Position numbers and translations under genes: made by a program. DNA of 64,000 bases from Haematococcus lacustris (taxonomy: Eukaryota > Chlorophyta > Chlorophyceae > Chlamydomonadales > Haematococcaceae): positions 7,685,949 to 7,749,948 of the forward strand of contig JASKMD010000006.1 of the NCBI GenBank assembly GCA_030144725.1, read 5' to 3'. Within the stretch, counting starts at the first letter, position 1, and every line of letters starts with the position of its first letter. This document shows, piece after piece, positions 35,196 to 47,100 of this stretch. A model generated the notes under the pieces. That model had not been told where the DNA came from, did no database searches, and saw nothing but the letters and a program-made list of their open reading frames with translations.

Positions 35196-38100
35196 ATGGC
35201 CCAGCAGCCTAGTCAACTCGCAACCCTGACTAGATACCCGGACATCGCTGCAGCAGATGCGACCATCTACCCACCCAGCTTGACAGTCCCGATGAACTTT
35301 GGGAGCATCGCGCCACCAGAGAAGTCAGCCTCCGACGAAGTCGGTGAGTGCCGTGGCGGTGATGGCGGGCTGACTGGCAGGCACCTGCAAGCTGAACCGT
35401 GTGGCAGCTCAGCTCGCACACGGCTTCTGAATGGTCCTCTTGCTGCGTTCTGCCCACGAATGCAGCGTTGACCCGCGTAAAAGCCCACATCAGGGAGCAA
35501 GTCGTTCAGTCCGTCATTACTTGCAAGGCTGCCTCCAACCCAGATGCGGACTTGGTCAACGCCGCCTTCCATGCTACAGAATTGTCACAAGATGACTTCT
35601 GTGAGCTGACCCGCAGCATGGACGCAGCAGACGAGCAGCTTGGAGAGGGAAGCGAGGGAAAAGTCATGGCAGGGATCCTGCGGGGCCAACCAGTGGCCGT
35701 GAAGGTAAGCTGGCTATACAAAACTAGACTGTAGCATGCCCTCTCTTTGGTAGCGCCTCTCACGGTGCACTTTGTGATGCCTGCAGATCATGCACCAGAC
35801 ACTGCCAGACCTCTCCATGGAGAGCTTAGCCAGCATGTCAGCCTACTCTGACGTCACCATGGCCGTTCTGGCAGCGATGTGCGGTGAAGTCTTGAAGTTG
35901 ATGCCGTGCTGCCCTATTGCCTTTGCCATCGAGGTGCGCTGAGTGCTGCCACATTGCTGAACGCCTATCTTGGCCATATCACACAGCTGTGCAAATTTGC
36001 GCCGCTGACCCTGCCCGCTGGCTATCACTACCTCCTGGTGAGCAGCTCATCAGTCAACTTGATGGCTGCTGCATGTGCTCCACAGGTTGTGGCGGTGGAG
36101 GCTATTGGCGGGGAGCCCAGCTGCATCGATGTGCTCATCGTCTCTGTCATGCCGCTGGCACTGGGCAGTCTGGGAGACCTGCAGTTGAAACTGGAGGGTT
36201 ACTCGTACCTGCCCTCCATACCACAAGTGGACATCTGCATCCAGGTAGGCACCTGCTGCTGCTCCCACAGCCTGCGCAGCCTGAGTCACCTGAGTCAGCC
36301 TGAGTCACCTGAGTTAGCCTGAGTCAGCCTGAGTCACCTGAGTCACCTGCACACCTGAGCTAGCCCTGACCTTGGTGGCATCCCAGCCCCTGCAGCATAG
36401 CAGTACCGTCCTCCGCACTGACAGCCAGTCCACACTGCCGCACAGCTGTTGTGCCACCCACCACATGCCTGGTGCTGTGCCTTGCTGTGCAGCTGCTACA
36501 TGATGTCATCGTGGCGCAGCAACGCATTGGCTTGCTGCATGGGGATATCAAGCCCAGTAACGTGTTGGTCACCGCGGACGGCCAGCTGAGCATTAGCGAC
36601 ACCAGCAATGCCGTCCTGCTCCCCGACAACCAGACCTCAGGCACCACCAGGTACAAGGCCAGCAGCCTGGCTACAGCACAGCAGCAATAGCAGGCAGCAA
36701 CATAAGCAACCACCCCTCGCTGTGATATAGTCCTCCATGGCATGTTGCATGCCCTTGGCATTACTTTTTCAAGCCCAACACCCACCACCTCCCAACACTG
36801 CTCAACAGCCACCACCACCACCACCTCCCAGGCTAACCCCACCTCACCCCACCTTACCCGGAAAGGACACTACCACTAACACCATGGCTGTTACTGCTGC
36901 TGCTGCTGCTGTGCCGGCTGCTGCTTCTGCTGCCACGCCTGCTGCTGCTGTTGCGCCTGTTGATGCTGCTGCTGCGCCCGCTAATGCGGCGGCGGCGGCG
37001 GCGGCGCCAGCTGCTGCGTGGGCTGCCACACCATCACCTCCTCACAACCTCACCCCACCTCACCCCACCTTACCCTTACAGCTGCGGCGTGGGCTGCCAC
37101 ACCAACACCTCCTCCCAACCTCCTTCACCCCACCTTGCCCCACCTCACCTGGCAAGGACAGCTAGGAAGTGGCACAGGTCATGGCACACGTTGCCTGCCC
37201 GCCAGCCTTCCTGTCTGTCCGCCCCTCGCTGCTGATCACAGGAGCTGGACCTCCCTCTTCAGCTGCCAGGCACAGAGGGAGGCTGCAGCTAAGGACGAGA
37301 CCATCCCAGCCAGTCGTGGCACGGACTTGCACTCTGTGGTGTGCACCGTGCTCCCCATGCTGCTGCTCCAGCCCCCGCAGCCGGATGAGTCCTGGTTCAG
37401 CGAGGCCACGGCCAGCACAGCCCTGCAGCACCTGTTGTCCGGCAGCCTGCAGTGCGGCAGCCCTCAGATGTCAGCCCTGATGGCAGAGGTGCTGACACAG
37501 TGTGCAGCCGCGTTGAGGGAGGGGGACCGGCCGGAGGGGCCTGATTGTGAGACAATGCAGCGCTGCGCTGAGGTGTTGCTGTGCACGCTGTGCCATTGGC
37601 GTCGCCACACAGCCTCTGCGCAGGCCAACACCACCCAGTGGCAGCCGCCTGAGCAAGGCATGCGCCTGTGGGGTGTGACCAAAGAGGAGCTGCAGGGGGT
37701 CCGCCAGGAGCTCTACGGGGCATGGGAGGAGCTGCCCTGCCGCCCTGTTGCTAGGGCCATGCTACTGGCCGTCATGGCGGGCCAGCCTTGCCCCAAGCTG
37801 CCAGCCTGGCATTCAGATTCGTGGGTGCAGTGGTCTCCCTACCTCTCCACAGCAACTCTCATCGATGACCCACCTCCCACCTACAGTGTTGCAGTCAACA
37901 CTGCCCCCAACCCTACAGCCTTCAGTGATGACCCACCCCCTTGCTACGAGGAGGCTATCAAGCTTGGCCCCGACCCAGTCCGCCCCAGCCTTGCCAAGGG
38001 CCAAGCTGACGGCAGCCAGGTGCCAGGAGTGGCAGCACATATGCAGGAGCTGCATGAGCGGCTTGCTGCCTACTCTGTCCAGGTGGCCGCAGCCCGTGTT

Positions 38101-38745
38101 CGTGAAGGCCTGCTAGAGGAGGAGATTGAGCAGCTGAGGTTGCGCCTACACCAACAGCAGCAGCAGGAGTCCTACCACCAGCAGCAAAGCGAACAGGTGG
38201 TCATGCAATTGCAGCAGCAGGTGTTGGAGCTGCAGGCTGAGGTGCGGTTGGGTACGACAGCCAACAAGCAGGCGACACAGCAGGCTGAGGCAGCTGTGCA
38301 GCAGCTCCACCAGGCTTTGCACCTAGCCGAGGCAGTCAGACTCCAGCAACGGGCATGCAAGGAGCATGAGCGACAAGTGATGGAGGCTGAGGTGCAGCAG
38401 CAGCGGAGCCGGGCGGAGCGGGCGGAGGCACAACTCCACCAGCTGCAGTCCACACAGGCCATCATCCACAGCCCCACCGCCCTGTGTTGGTGGAGTTCAG
38501 AAAGCATCTCAAGCAGCGGTCAAAGCACCCCGCTGCGCATCAGCTTGGGCGGTAGCAGTGACTGCAGCGTGCGTCAGGATACGGATGAGTTTGGCGAGGG
38601 GCCCAAGGGCCTCAGCCTCCCCCTCCTCCCCTACACCCATGCGCCTAGCGCTGCTGCTCAGGGCCGTCAGGGGCACAAGGGGCTGGGTGGTGGGCTGGCG
38701 GCTGCTATGAAGCGGATGGGGTGGGCACTATTTGGGGGTGCCTGA
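35196..38745 (+). CDS. Protein kinase-like protein with PPxY motifs and C-terminal coiled coil (801 residues)
   Basis: Seven exons in phase: 35196-35343, 35466-35704, 35787-35933, 35987-36037, 36086-36244, 36493-36650 and 37242-38745, 2406 bases. The glycine loop is LGEGSEGKV (about 107-115), with VAVK at 126-129. The catalytic loop reads LLHGDIKPSNVLV (about 260), so HRD is HGD with the Asp kept. The metal-binding DFG position reads SDTSN: the Asp stays, Phe and Gly are replaced. SGTTR then joins TDLHSVVCTVLPMLL, the subdomain IX helix. Activity is therefore possible but doubtful. Two PPxY motifs (PPPTY at about 508, PPPCY at about 532) could bind WW domains. Residues 568-707 are a Gln-rich coiled coil (AAARVREGLLEEEIEQLRL). 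One intron is only 53 bases. TGTAA lies at 39427 and 39465. Confidence 0.82.
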
Positions 38746-38759
38746 GGCATTAGGCTCCT

Positions 38760-39810
38760 TGTCATGGGTGTGGTGCCACATGCACTCCCTACAAGCCAAG
38801 CACTGCCACACAACACTGTCACTCACACAGCACTTGCACCTCACACCGCACACATTGCTTCATGAGGTCAATGGCCGGGCTGTGGCATGCAACACAGTGG
38901 CAGTGTGATTGGGAGCAGCCCAGGGATGGCAACCACATGCAGTCCTGGCACACACGGTCCTGCCATTGCATGACACTGTGAACCACACATGGGGTGCCTG
39001 GCACTGCGCATGCGCACACCTGAGACAGTCATCAGGCCCACTACAACAGCCACCATGCCTGGCATACACTGAGGACTGAGTTGGCTTGCTTCACGCACTG
39101 CTTGTGAGTGCACCACACAAGCAATAATTATCAACACATACCAACATGTTGCTCACATCACTGCCATTCTTGTACAATGCTTGCCAGTTGTGTACGCCTA
39201 GATCTGGCATGTAGCTTCAGTCACTAGCAGAGAGAGGATGGTCATTTGTCTTAGTGGGGCACGTGTCTTTGCTATTGCTAGAGAGTGATGATGGACAGTT
39301 GCGTCAGTAGGCAGGGGTGGGGGAGTAGTCAGTAGCAGTAGTCAGGGGTGGGGTGGTTGTGCTCCGGGTGAAAGGTCAAGCTGCAGGGCGTAGCTCTAGT
39401 GCGCGTGATGAGGGGGTGTTGCCGAGTGTAAGGAGGACTCATGCGGTTGTGAGGGGCAGGAAGCTGTAACGTCGTGCCTAACCCTGGCCGAGTACAACCA
39501 TCGAGACGCATCTATCCACTCACGCACGAGCCAGTGTACCGCCCTGATCCCAATGGACAGGTAGGCGGCATCTGACAGGTAGGCGGCATCTGGAGCCTGC
39601 CACAGTGGGCGCCTGACATCTGACGCCGCACATCGTAGACACCTCAACTTCAAAACCACAGGTGGTGCTTCTGATTGTGACCAGGAATGTTGCCTGCTGC
39701 TGCCTCTTCCTTCTGACCCTTGCTGCCCCTGACAATGGCCTTGCCGCACCTAGATGCTGCCCTGTTGCTCCTGGTTGCTGCCGCTTGCCCCCTGCCACCC
39801 CTTGGTCAAT
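38760..39810. repeat. Duplicated 3' flank, right copy (B2)
   Basis: Counterpart of 29040-30365. It lacks about 330 bases of the left copy and has a local double GACAGGTAGGCGGCATCT (39554-39589). Similarity stops at about 39810. Confidence 0.85.
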
Positions 39811-41464
39811 GCCATCTGGCCCTTGCTTCCCCAGTTGCGAGCTTGTTGCCCCCAACTGACAGAACGTGGATGCGGACCTTGGAGCCCCTAATGTGCATGT
39901 TGTGCCAACACGAGGAGTGTGACTGGAGCTGCTGTTGCCACCAACTTCATGAAACCTCTGCACATGCCGAGCAAGCCTCCCCTCCCCTCCCTTCCCGCCT
40001 CACCTCTCCTCCCGCCTCCCCTGCTCTCCCGCCTCCCCTCCCCTTGCCCCTCCCCTGCCCTCCCACCTCATCTCCCCTCCCGCCTACCCTGTCCTCCCTG
40101 GCCATTCCTTTCTCTACTGCACGACTACTGCCTGCCAGCCTGCCAGCCTGCCACCATGGTGGCCTGGAGCAACTGAGGGCCATTACCTCTTCTCACGCTG
40201 CTCCTTCCCTTTTCTTCCGCCTCTCCTCCACCACTGTTGTGCGCAGTGAAGGGTGCACCTCCTTGTGCAGGCATGGCCCTGTCCACTGCAGGCCGCGTCA
40301 GTCATCCATCACCCCCTGACCCTCACCCGCTGACCTACTAGCCGCTAGTGAGGCTGGATGGCCAGACCCCTGTGCCAGCCTGACCCCCTCCTCCCTTTCC
40401 TGTCACTCCCCTTGCTTGCTGCAGGTCTACATGCAATGGTGGCTGGACCCATGTTCACCTCCTAGCACTCCTCCTTCCATGCTCCCAACCCTACCCCTCT
40501 TTACCCTTGCCTCCCACAACCACCTCCCAGCACGCCCCGCATGCCTCCCTACAGCCTTGCTGCTCCTCCCACCCCCACCCCCTAACCCTCACCCCGCCCT
40601 TCCACCCACATGCATGGATCCATGCAGTCCCCGTGATCGACCACTCTAGGTCACACCCGGCTAGGCTTACATGCTCTTAGTCACCATGCATGCTGATCCA
40701 TGGCTTGACGCCTGGCGCGTAGTGTTGACGCTGCTGCATGGCGTGAAACAGCCAAGAGACGGTTGCTGTGTGGCGAGCAGGGTTGTGACTTGAGGGTTCT
40801 TTCATTCTTTCATTTCATCATTTCATCATGAAATTGATGACACTTCATGAAAAGAATGAAAGACATGAAACGGGATGAAAACGCGTGGTGGCCGTGGGAC
40901 TTTCAACCTGAAACTTTGCACACAACCCTCTTTAACATCTGCCAACCCAATGCAACACTCAGGATACGATACCATCGGGCTCTACTCGTCTGCTTTACTG
41001 GGTGCTGCCGGGTGCTGGGGGGTACCGGGATTTCATTTGTTGCAGTGAAACATTCATTTGTTGCACTTGAAAGATTTCAGTGCAAAATTCATGAAATACT
41101 GCAATTTTCACAAGCCTGGTGGCGAGTGCCGCATGGCATGCTGCTGTCAGATAGCATCAGTATGCTCCTATGGTCTGTAACTACACTAGATCAATATAAG
41201 GAGATGTGCACCAGACCAACACAAGTGAGATGTGTTCGAGGTGCAGCAGCGTCGTTTCATGCGGTCGTGCGATGTCACGCGTTAGACGCGTCGCTTTACA
41301 CTGCACTCTGCTGCGCGTGTGTTCGAATGTTTCGGCACCTCACTTTTTCCCACTAAAGCCCACGAGCTTGAATGTATGTGGTGTGCAGAAAGCGCACTAA
41401 GTTCCGCGATTGCGCAACCAAGTTTTGGCAAGCAACACAAGCAGTACTCACGCAGCCCGCACGC
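39811..41464. other. Intergenic region with AT-rich hairpin-like stretch
   Basis: 39990-40090 is C/T-rich low complexity. 40800-40865 holds an imperfect inverted repeat of TTTCATTCTTTCAT and ATGAAAAGAATGAAA, with further TTCATGAAA motifs to about 41100. Its GC content is lower than the surroundings. No ends or target duplication were found. No gene is supported. Confidence 0.5.
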
Positions 41465-43944
41465 ATGCAGGCCCACAGCATCCAATCCGCGCACCCGCAC
41501 ACGGCTCTCTTTGCACCGCGGATAGCTATTGTCACAAGGCGCGCCAGCGCTGCACTGACTGCTGCTCCGCTAGTGAGTATTTCGCCAACGAACATTCCGG
41601 GATGCTAGATTCGCTAGGTCAGCTTGCACTATGGCTCAATCAGGCTGCCATGGCTGGTGTTAACACGCGATGGCGCTTTGTCGACACTGCCAGCGGCCTT
41701 GAACCCTAATCCCAGGCTGGTTCTCGTGCGCAGAGTACGGACAAGGCCGCTGGCACGCTGGCGAGGACACCAGTGGATTACACCTGGGTACGTTCAAAGC
41801 TGGCGTCGGCTTTCGTCGGCCTCAAGCACGCCACCCGCCGGCAAGTCGCGGGGGTCCATGCCTTGCGAGTTCGGGCACTGCAGCGCTCTCGTACGCTGTC
41901 GACATGCTACGTTTTGCCCATCGCAGGGCGATGGTCACGGCCAAGGACGTTCTGCATGTTACCGAGGCTCGGCTGAAGACCAACAGACCCAACTGTCGGC
42001 CCAGGTAGGTCCCTGAAGCAGTGCAGGCATACGAATTTGATAAATGCGTAGGCACACGGCTGCACTGCGGTGTATTTGCAATGGGAGGTAGGGTGAGGGG
42101 TTGGTGCGATGTGGTGTTCCCTCACTCTGGCCTGTGCACCCCTCCTGTACTCAACAACAAGCACCCAGGTTAGGGCTCATGCATACGGCCTTGGGATGTG
42201 TTGTGCAAAGTCCCAAAACCTTGTGGGGACGAGGGGTTATTTGCATGAAACCCAATCCTCGAGGGGAAGGAGAGAGCGATCAAGCAACCTGACGGTTAAC
42301 GGCTGAGGTGTAGGGCAAGCCAACCCCCTGTGCAGCCTCAGGCGCGCCCCTTCCCCTTCCCTTTCCCTGCATCACCCACCCTAGGTCTGTCATGCCCCAT
42401 GCCCTGCCTGCAGCTGCACCAGCCTGGACCTAGACATCGCCTGGGAGGCTGAGCTTCTCAGCCCTGGGCCGCACAGCCCTGAGCCTGCTGGTGGCCCTGC
42501 GCTGCCGAGCTCAGGCGCCAGCAAGCCCCTGAGGGGCATGGCCAGGCAAGCTGAGCTCGGTGCAGCTTTATGCCACCCCTGCCTCCCTGCTGCCTCCCCA
42601 CCCCTGGGCGCCGCTTGCCAACCCTACCCTGACAGTGGGCAGCTGCCTTGTGTTGGCCGACCTGTGGCCTACCTGCCTGCCTGCCTGCCTTGACCCCTTC
42701 TGACCCCATCTGCATCCTGCCTGCCCGGCGTCCACCCTAAGCTTGCACAGCCCTGGAGCCCATTGCAACCGCCTGTCAGTGGTGCTGCGGCTCACAGCCT
42801 GGAACAACACACCACACACATGGGGCCATGCACAAGCTGCCACACAAGGCTGACGTTATGATGACCATGGCCATGTATGGTCATAATGGGGTCAATGGTC
42901 ATACATGGTGATAACGGCTGTAAATGGTAATCAAAAAGGTCAGAATGTCTCCACATACTCTTGCTCGCTTACTGCCCCTTGCAGGGTAAAGCTCAGTGGC
43001 GACCAGGTGCAGGTGACGGATGTGCAGCTGCTGCAAGAGGAGGACGGCGAGACGGGGGTGCCAGCCATGCCTGCAGCAACCCCTGCCCCCAGTGACATCA
43101 TGGTGGCAGGTGAGGTGTGCGGGACAGTTGGCTTGTGGGGGTTCTGAAATACTCTATATGAGGTGCAGGGCTGGTCCCTGAGGGCCTCTGTGCGACGCTG
43201 GTGGTGGCGGTCAGGGTGTTGGCATAGTGCCGAGGGCAGGGTGTCGATGTGGGCGGTTGCACCCAGGCATTTGCTACAGCATTGTTGTGTCAGCGTTGGC
43301 ACACGTGAGGGGCTCCACCAAGGTCGCCCACCCACCAGGTCATTCATACCTCAGCAAGGCGTGGCCTGGTTGGTGGGAGGAGGGGTGTGGTGGTATGAGC
43401 TGTGGTCGCACATTGTGGTGTGACAAGGCCTATAGGGGCAGCGTAAGGGAGTGGAGGGGCAGTGCAGGTCTGTGGCCACAGCGGGTTGCAGTCAGCCATG
43501 TTGAGCCCTGCAACGCTGCGCCACTTGATTCCTGGACCTCCTGCTGCTGCCTGTCAGTCCTTCATGCCTCTAGGGCATGTGTGCATGGCCCTGCCGCTGC
43601 TGCTGCTGCCTGCCCCCTGCCCCACCCCACCCCTGCTGCTGCCTGCCCCCTGACCTTCCGCAGTGGAGTCTATGGATTCAGTGTTCATAGAGCGGCTGAA
43701 CGGCTTTTTGTGGGAGGTGGAGGAGCGGCCTGACTTCCCCCTGAACAGCTTTGAGGAGAGCGACTCTGATGCGCTACCCACCCCAGTGCCACCAGACTTC
43801 CTGTCCCAGTACAAGCAGGACTCTGCGGTTGAGGCAGGGGCAGGGGCAGGGGCTTCAGGGGAGGGGGCGGCAGGCCTGCAGAGCGGGCAGGCGCAGCTGA
43901 GGGGGCAGGCGCTGCTGGCCCAGCAACACCTGAGCCAGGTCTGA
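41465..43944 (+). CDS. Probable plastid-targeted protein of unknown function (partial model)
   Basis: Exon 41465-41572 (starting MQAHSIQSAHPHTALFAPRI, then VTRRASAAL) is a convincing transit peptide ending at GTGAGT. The next exon starts at 41734 (STDKAAGTLARTPVDYTW). 41880-42005 is open in a second frame (SYAVDMLRFAHRRAMVTAKD), and 42414 onward gives CTSLDLDIAWEAELL; these middle junctions are not settled. 42985-43109 (VKLSGDQVQVTDVQLLQEED) and 43664-43944 (VFIERLNGFLWEVEERPDF, then LNSFEESDSDALPTP) join in phase and end TGA. The tail is acidic, then Gly/Ala/Gln-rich. No family recognised. Confidence 0.6.
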
Positions 43945-45345
43945 ACAGCAGAGCGGCAGCAGTGGCAAAGCGCTGCTGGCCTGGCCTGGCCTGGCCTCCC
44001 TGTGCTATGCTGTGCTGTGCTGTGCTGTCCAAGCTGAACAGCTCCAGCTGCCAGCACCGCCCAGGGATCCCAGCACCAACAGCCAGCACCACCCTGAGCT
44101 CTGCCCTGGACTACGCCAGGCTGCCATGCCTGCCTGGGCCAGCGGCCGGGGCCTGGCTGCAACACGCTCCACGCCTCCACCCCTCTGTTCACTTGGTCTC
44201 CATGCCAGCCGTCTGCCAGGCGGGTGCTTTTGAGGCATTGAAGTGTCAATGAGGTCTCAGTGCGTAGGGGACAGCGAGTGGCCGGCCTCCCAGTGCTGTG
44301 CTGTGCAAGGGCCCAAGGCCTCTTGACCGCACCAAGGCCTATGATTAGCTGATGAGCAAGCAGCTGTGTGCTGGGCTGCACACAACCAAGCCTTAGGTGA
44401 AATGGTGTGTTGGACCAAGGCCTCCTGGCCGCACCTAGCCATACGTGGCCATCATAGTCATGTACTGAGTGGGGGTGGGGTGTGATGCGGGCTGCAAGGC
44501 AAGGGCACCAGTGACAGGGCATCGGATTGCCATGCGCGATGTCCATGCACACATTTGCTTAAGCGGGGAACCCACGCCAGGTGTGAGGCCAGGTGTGAGG
44601 CCTGGCTGCATCAGGGGAGCTGCTTGGGGTTGAACCCACACTTGATTGAGGTGGGAGTAGAGCTGGGTGCTGGTGAGGTGGAGAGGGCTGGGGCGGGGAT
44701 CAGGTTAGCTTGGACTTGGGAGTAGACGGTTGGGAGGGTGGTGGGCGGGGAGGGATGGAGGTGTGAGGCATGCGGTGTGCAAGCACGCCAACCTCTGCAA
44801 AGAGGCTTGGTTAGTAGGGTGCCTGGAAGTACGTAAGCATGGGGGGGGTGACTTGACCAAGGGGGGCAACTATACATAGTCTGCTGTTGAGCGGGGAGGG
44901 AGAGTGGGTTGGCATGTGGGCAGGGCTAACCAACACATTCTACAGGCGGTGTTACATCGCAGTAGCTTCTGCATTTGGTATGGAATGCATGTGGGGAATG
45001 GGACCCCTGGCTGGGTGCTGTGCATTGCTGGCACTCGCCATTGCTTGGCCAAACTTGCTGCGATGAGGCGCTTCCAATTGTTTTGACTGCAGTGCTGTGC
45101 TTGGAGTGCATCAAGTGTTGTACACATGGGAGCGGCAAGTCTTTGTCCATTCTAAGGATTCTTTTGCACTTGGTAGTAGTTGAAAGAACATGATGGCGTC
45201 TTCATCCTCGATGTTGTAAACACAGTAAGCCTTGCACTTGTGGCACCAGCCCAGCCCAACAAGTCGGGGTCGTTCATGATGGCAAAGTGCGCTGATGTAT
45301 CGCCGAAGGGCTAACGCGGTGTTGTCTTGGATTGCAGGTAGATGA
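43945..45345. other. Intergenic region; nothing supported
   Basis: Both strands were read without finding a spliceable coding series. Only short low-complexity ORFs are present. The LINE 3' end begins at about 45350. Confidence 0.5.
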
Positions 45346-45349
45346 TGAT

Positions 45350-47100
45350 GTGGCTTACACCGCTTAAGCCGTCAGCCGTTAGGCTGCTAGGCCGCCCTCC
45401 CCCTCTAGGGGTTCGGGACTTTCTGTAACGCACTTCAAAGCAAGGTGCACAAACAAAGGTGCACATGGGCTCAACATGAAGTCATGCAAATTCTCATTAT
45501 TGTTCTGTAAAGTCATGGCAAACTCCGGCTGCTCCCTGATGGAACTCGTGGCAGTGCACTCAAAGATGAAATGCATGGCGTCATCCACTACCCCCTCTGT
45601 GCATCTGGTGCATGTGCGATCAATGAAAGTTACCCCCTCAAACCGAGCCTTCTCCACCCCCAGACCACTGTTGCCTAACCTGAACCTAGTCAAGCTCGTG
45701 CGAACTTCTGTAGATAGTTGTCTGTTAAGCAGGTGTGGTGCCATGTGATTGATGCCAATGCCGTCCCCATGCTTGAACCATGCAGCATACGAACATCTCT
45801 CCCGATGCACCGTCTCAGGCAATCTAGGGTCTCCCTCAAACCCAACCCAACGCCTCCCCCACCTCTCGAGCCACTTCACTTCCATAGCCTTGGTGCCTAG
45901 GACCATGTCCGGGCTCAAGGTGAACTCACCCCCCATCAGCTCTCTGGCGGCAAGCTGGAACTGAGCACTCCAGCTGCCTGGCAACCCCTGCCTAACTCCA
46001 CATCTGCCTTGATGACCCTCATTAGCAGGTCACTGTGGGATAGTTTGGCAGTGTTCCAGAACTTGCATGCAGCCCTAAGCCAGTAAAGTTGGAGGGGCAG
46101 CTGCCCCAACTCATGCAGCACCATCAGGCCTGACACTGAGCCACGTACCCTGGCAGCAAACCTGAGAAAGCTGAGCATGCGTGTTTGCACTGGGTTGGAG
46201 AGCTGCATACTGTGCCCAAGGAAGGCAGTGCCCCATACCTGGCTGCCATACAGCCCTAAGGGGAGCACAAACGCTCTAATGAGGTGACACAGGGCATAGG
46301 GATCATGCAGGACCCCATACTCTCTAGCACGCTTGCACGCCTGGCGCATGGCGAGGAACATGCCAGCCCTCATATGAGTGGCAGCAAAAGCAGGGGTGGC
46401 GCTGGGGTTGAAGTGCATGCCTAAGTACTTGAACTCTCTCACCACAGGCAGGATCTCATGCTTGTACCCAATCCTAGGTGCTGCAGTTTGTGAGTTGCCA
46501 TTGAAGACCATCACCTTTGACTTGCCCACATTGACTGTAAGGTGTTTCCTGTCTGCAAAGCCTTGAAGCTGGCAGACCAGCCGCTGCAGCCCGTGGGGCG
46601 AGGTGCTCACCAGGGTCAAGTCATCAGCATACATGAAGTGGGTGACAGGTGTGCCTTGCACCCTCACAGCATCAACAGGACCCAGGAACTCCTTACTAAT
46701 GTCGTGAACATAGAGAGCAAACAGGAGTGGGCTGATGGGGCAGCCTTGCTTGACACCTTGGTCCGGAATCACTGGGGGGGTGCGGTGGGGGCCATCTATC
46801 AGCACATAGCTATCATCCCTATACAGACCCTCCAGGCAGGCAAGCAAGGGCTGTGGCAGCTTGACCCCAACCCGTAAGTGCTCCCACAATTGTTGTCGAG
46901 GTATGTGGTCATAGGCCTGTTTGAAGTCAATGAAGGCAGTGTAAAGCTTGCGGTGCTTGGCATCTGCGCTAGCCTTTTGAGCGTGGACAAGATGGCGCAG
47001 ATTGCAGGTAGAGCTTTCGGTGATCATGGTGTGGGCTATAGCACGTGGTAGTAGGGCACGGGCCATGTTCAGTGGCGAAATGCATTGCCTTACCACTCGC
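45350..47100 (-). mobile_element. Non-LTR retrotransposon (LINE) 3' half with reverse transcriptase (C2)
   Basis: Minus-strand ORF 47096-45936 encodes a reverse transcriptase: AFIDFKQAYDHIPRQQLW, GVKQGCPISPLLFALYV, the catalytic FMYADDLTLVS, and VNVGKSKVMVFNG. The frame then shifts near 45985, where this copy is one base shorter than copy C1. It continues as 45984-45379 with FTLSPDMVLGTKAMEVKWLE and a zinc-knuckle-like CTRCTEGVVDDAMHFIFEC (zf-RVT type). The endonuclease part is missing, so the copy is 5'-truncated and dead. The 3' end reads GTAAGCCACATCATCATC, an ATC-type tail. Clade is not assigned. Confidence 0.92.

Noticed and set aside
35906..36322. Frameshift in the kinase gene after AFAIE
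   Set aside because: A 53-base GT-AG intron explains the break and all seven exons then sum to a multiple of three.
39720..40319. 200-codon plus-strand ORF
   Set aside because: Mostly Pro/Leu/Ser from C/T-rich low complexity; its first part lies in duplicated non-coding flank.
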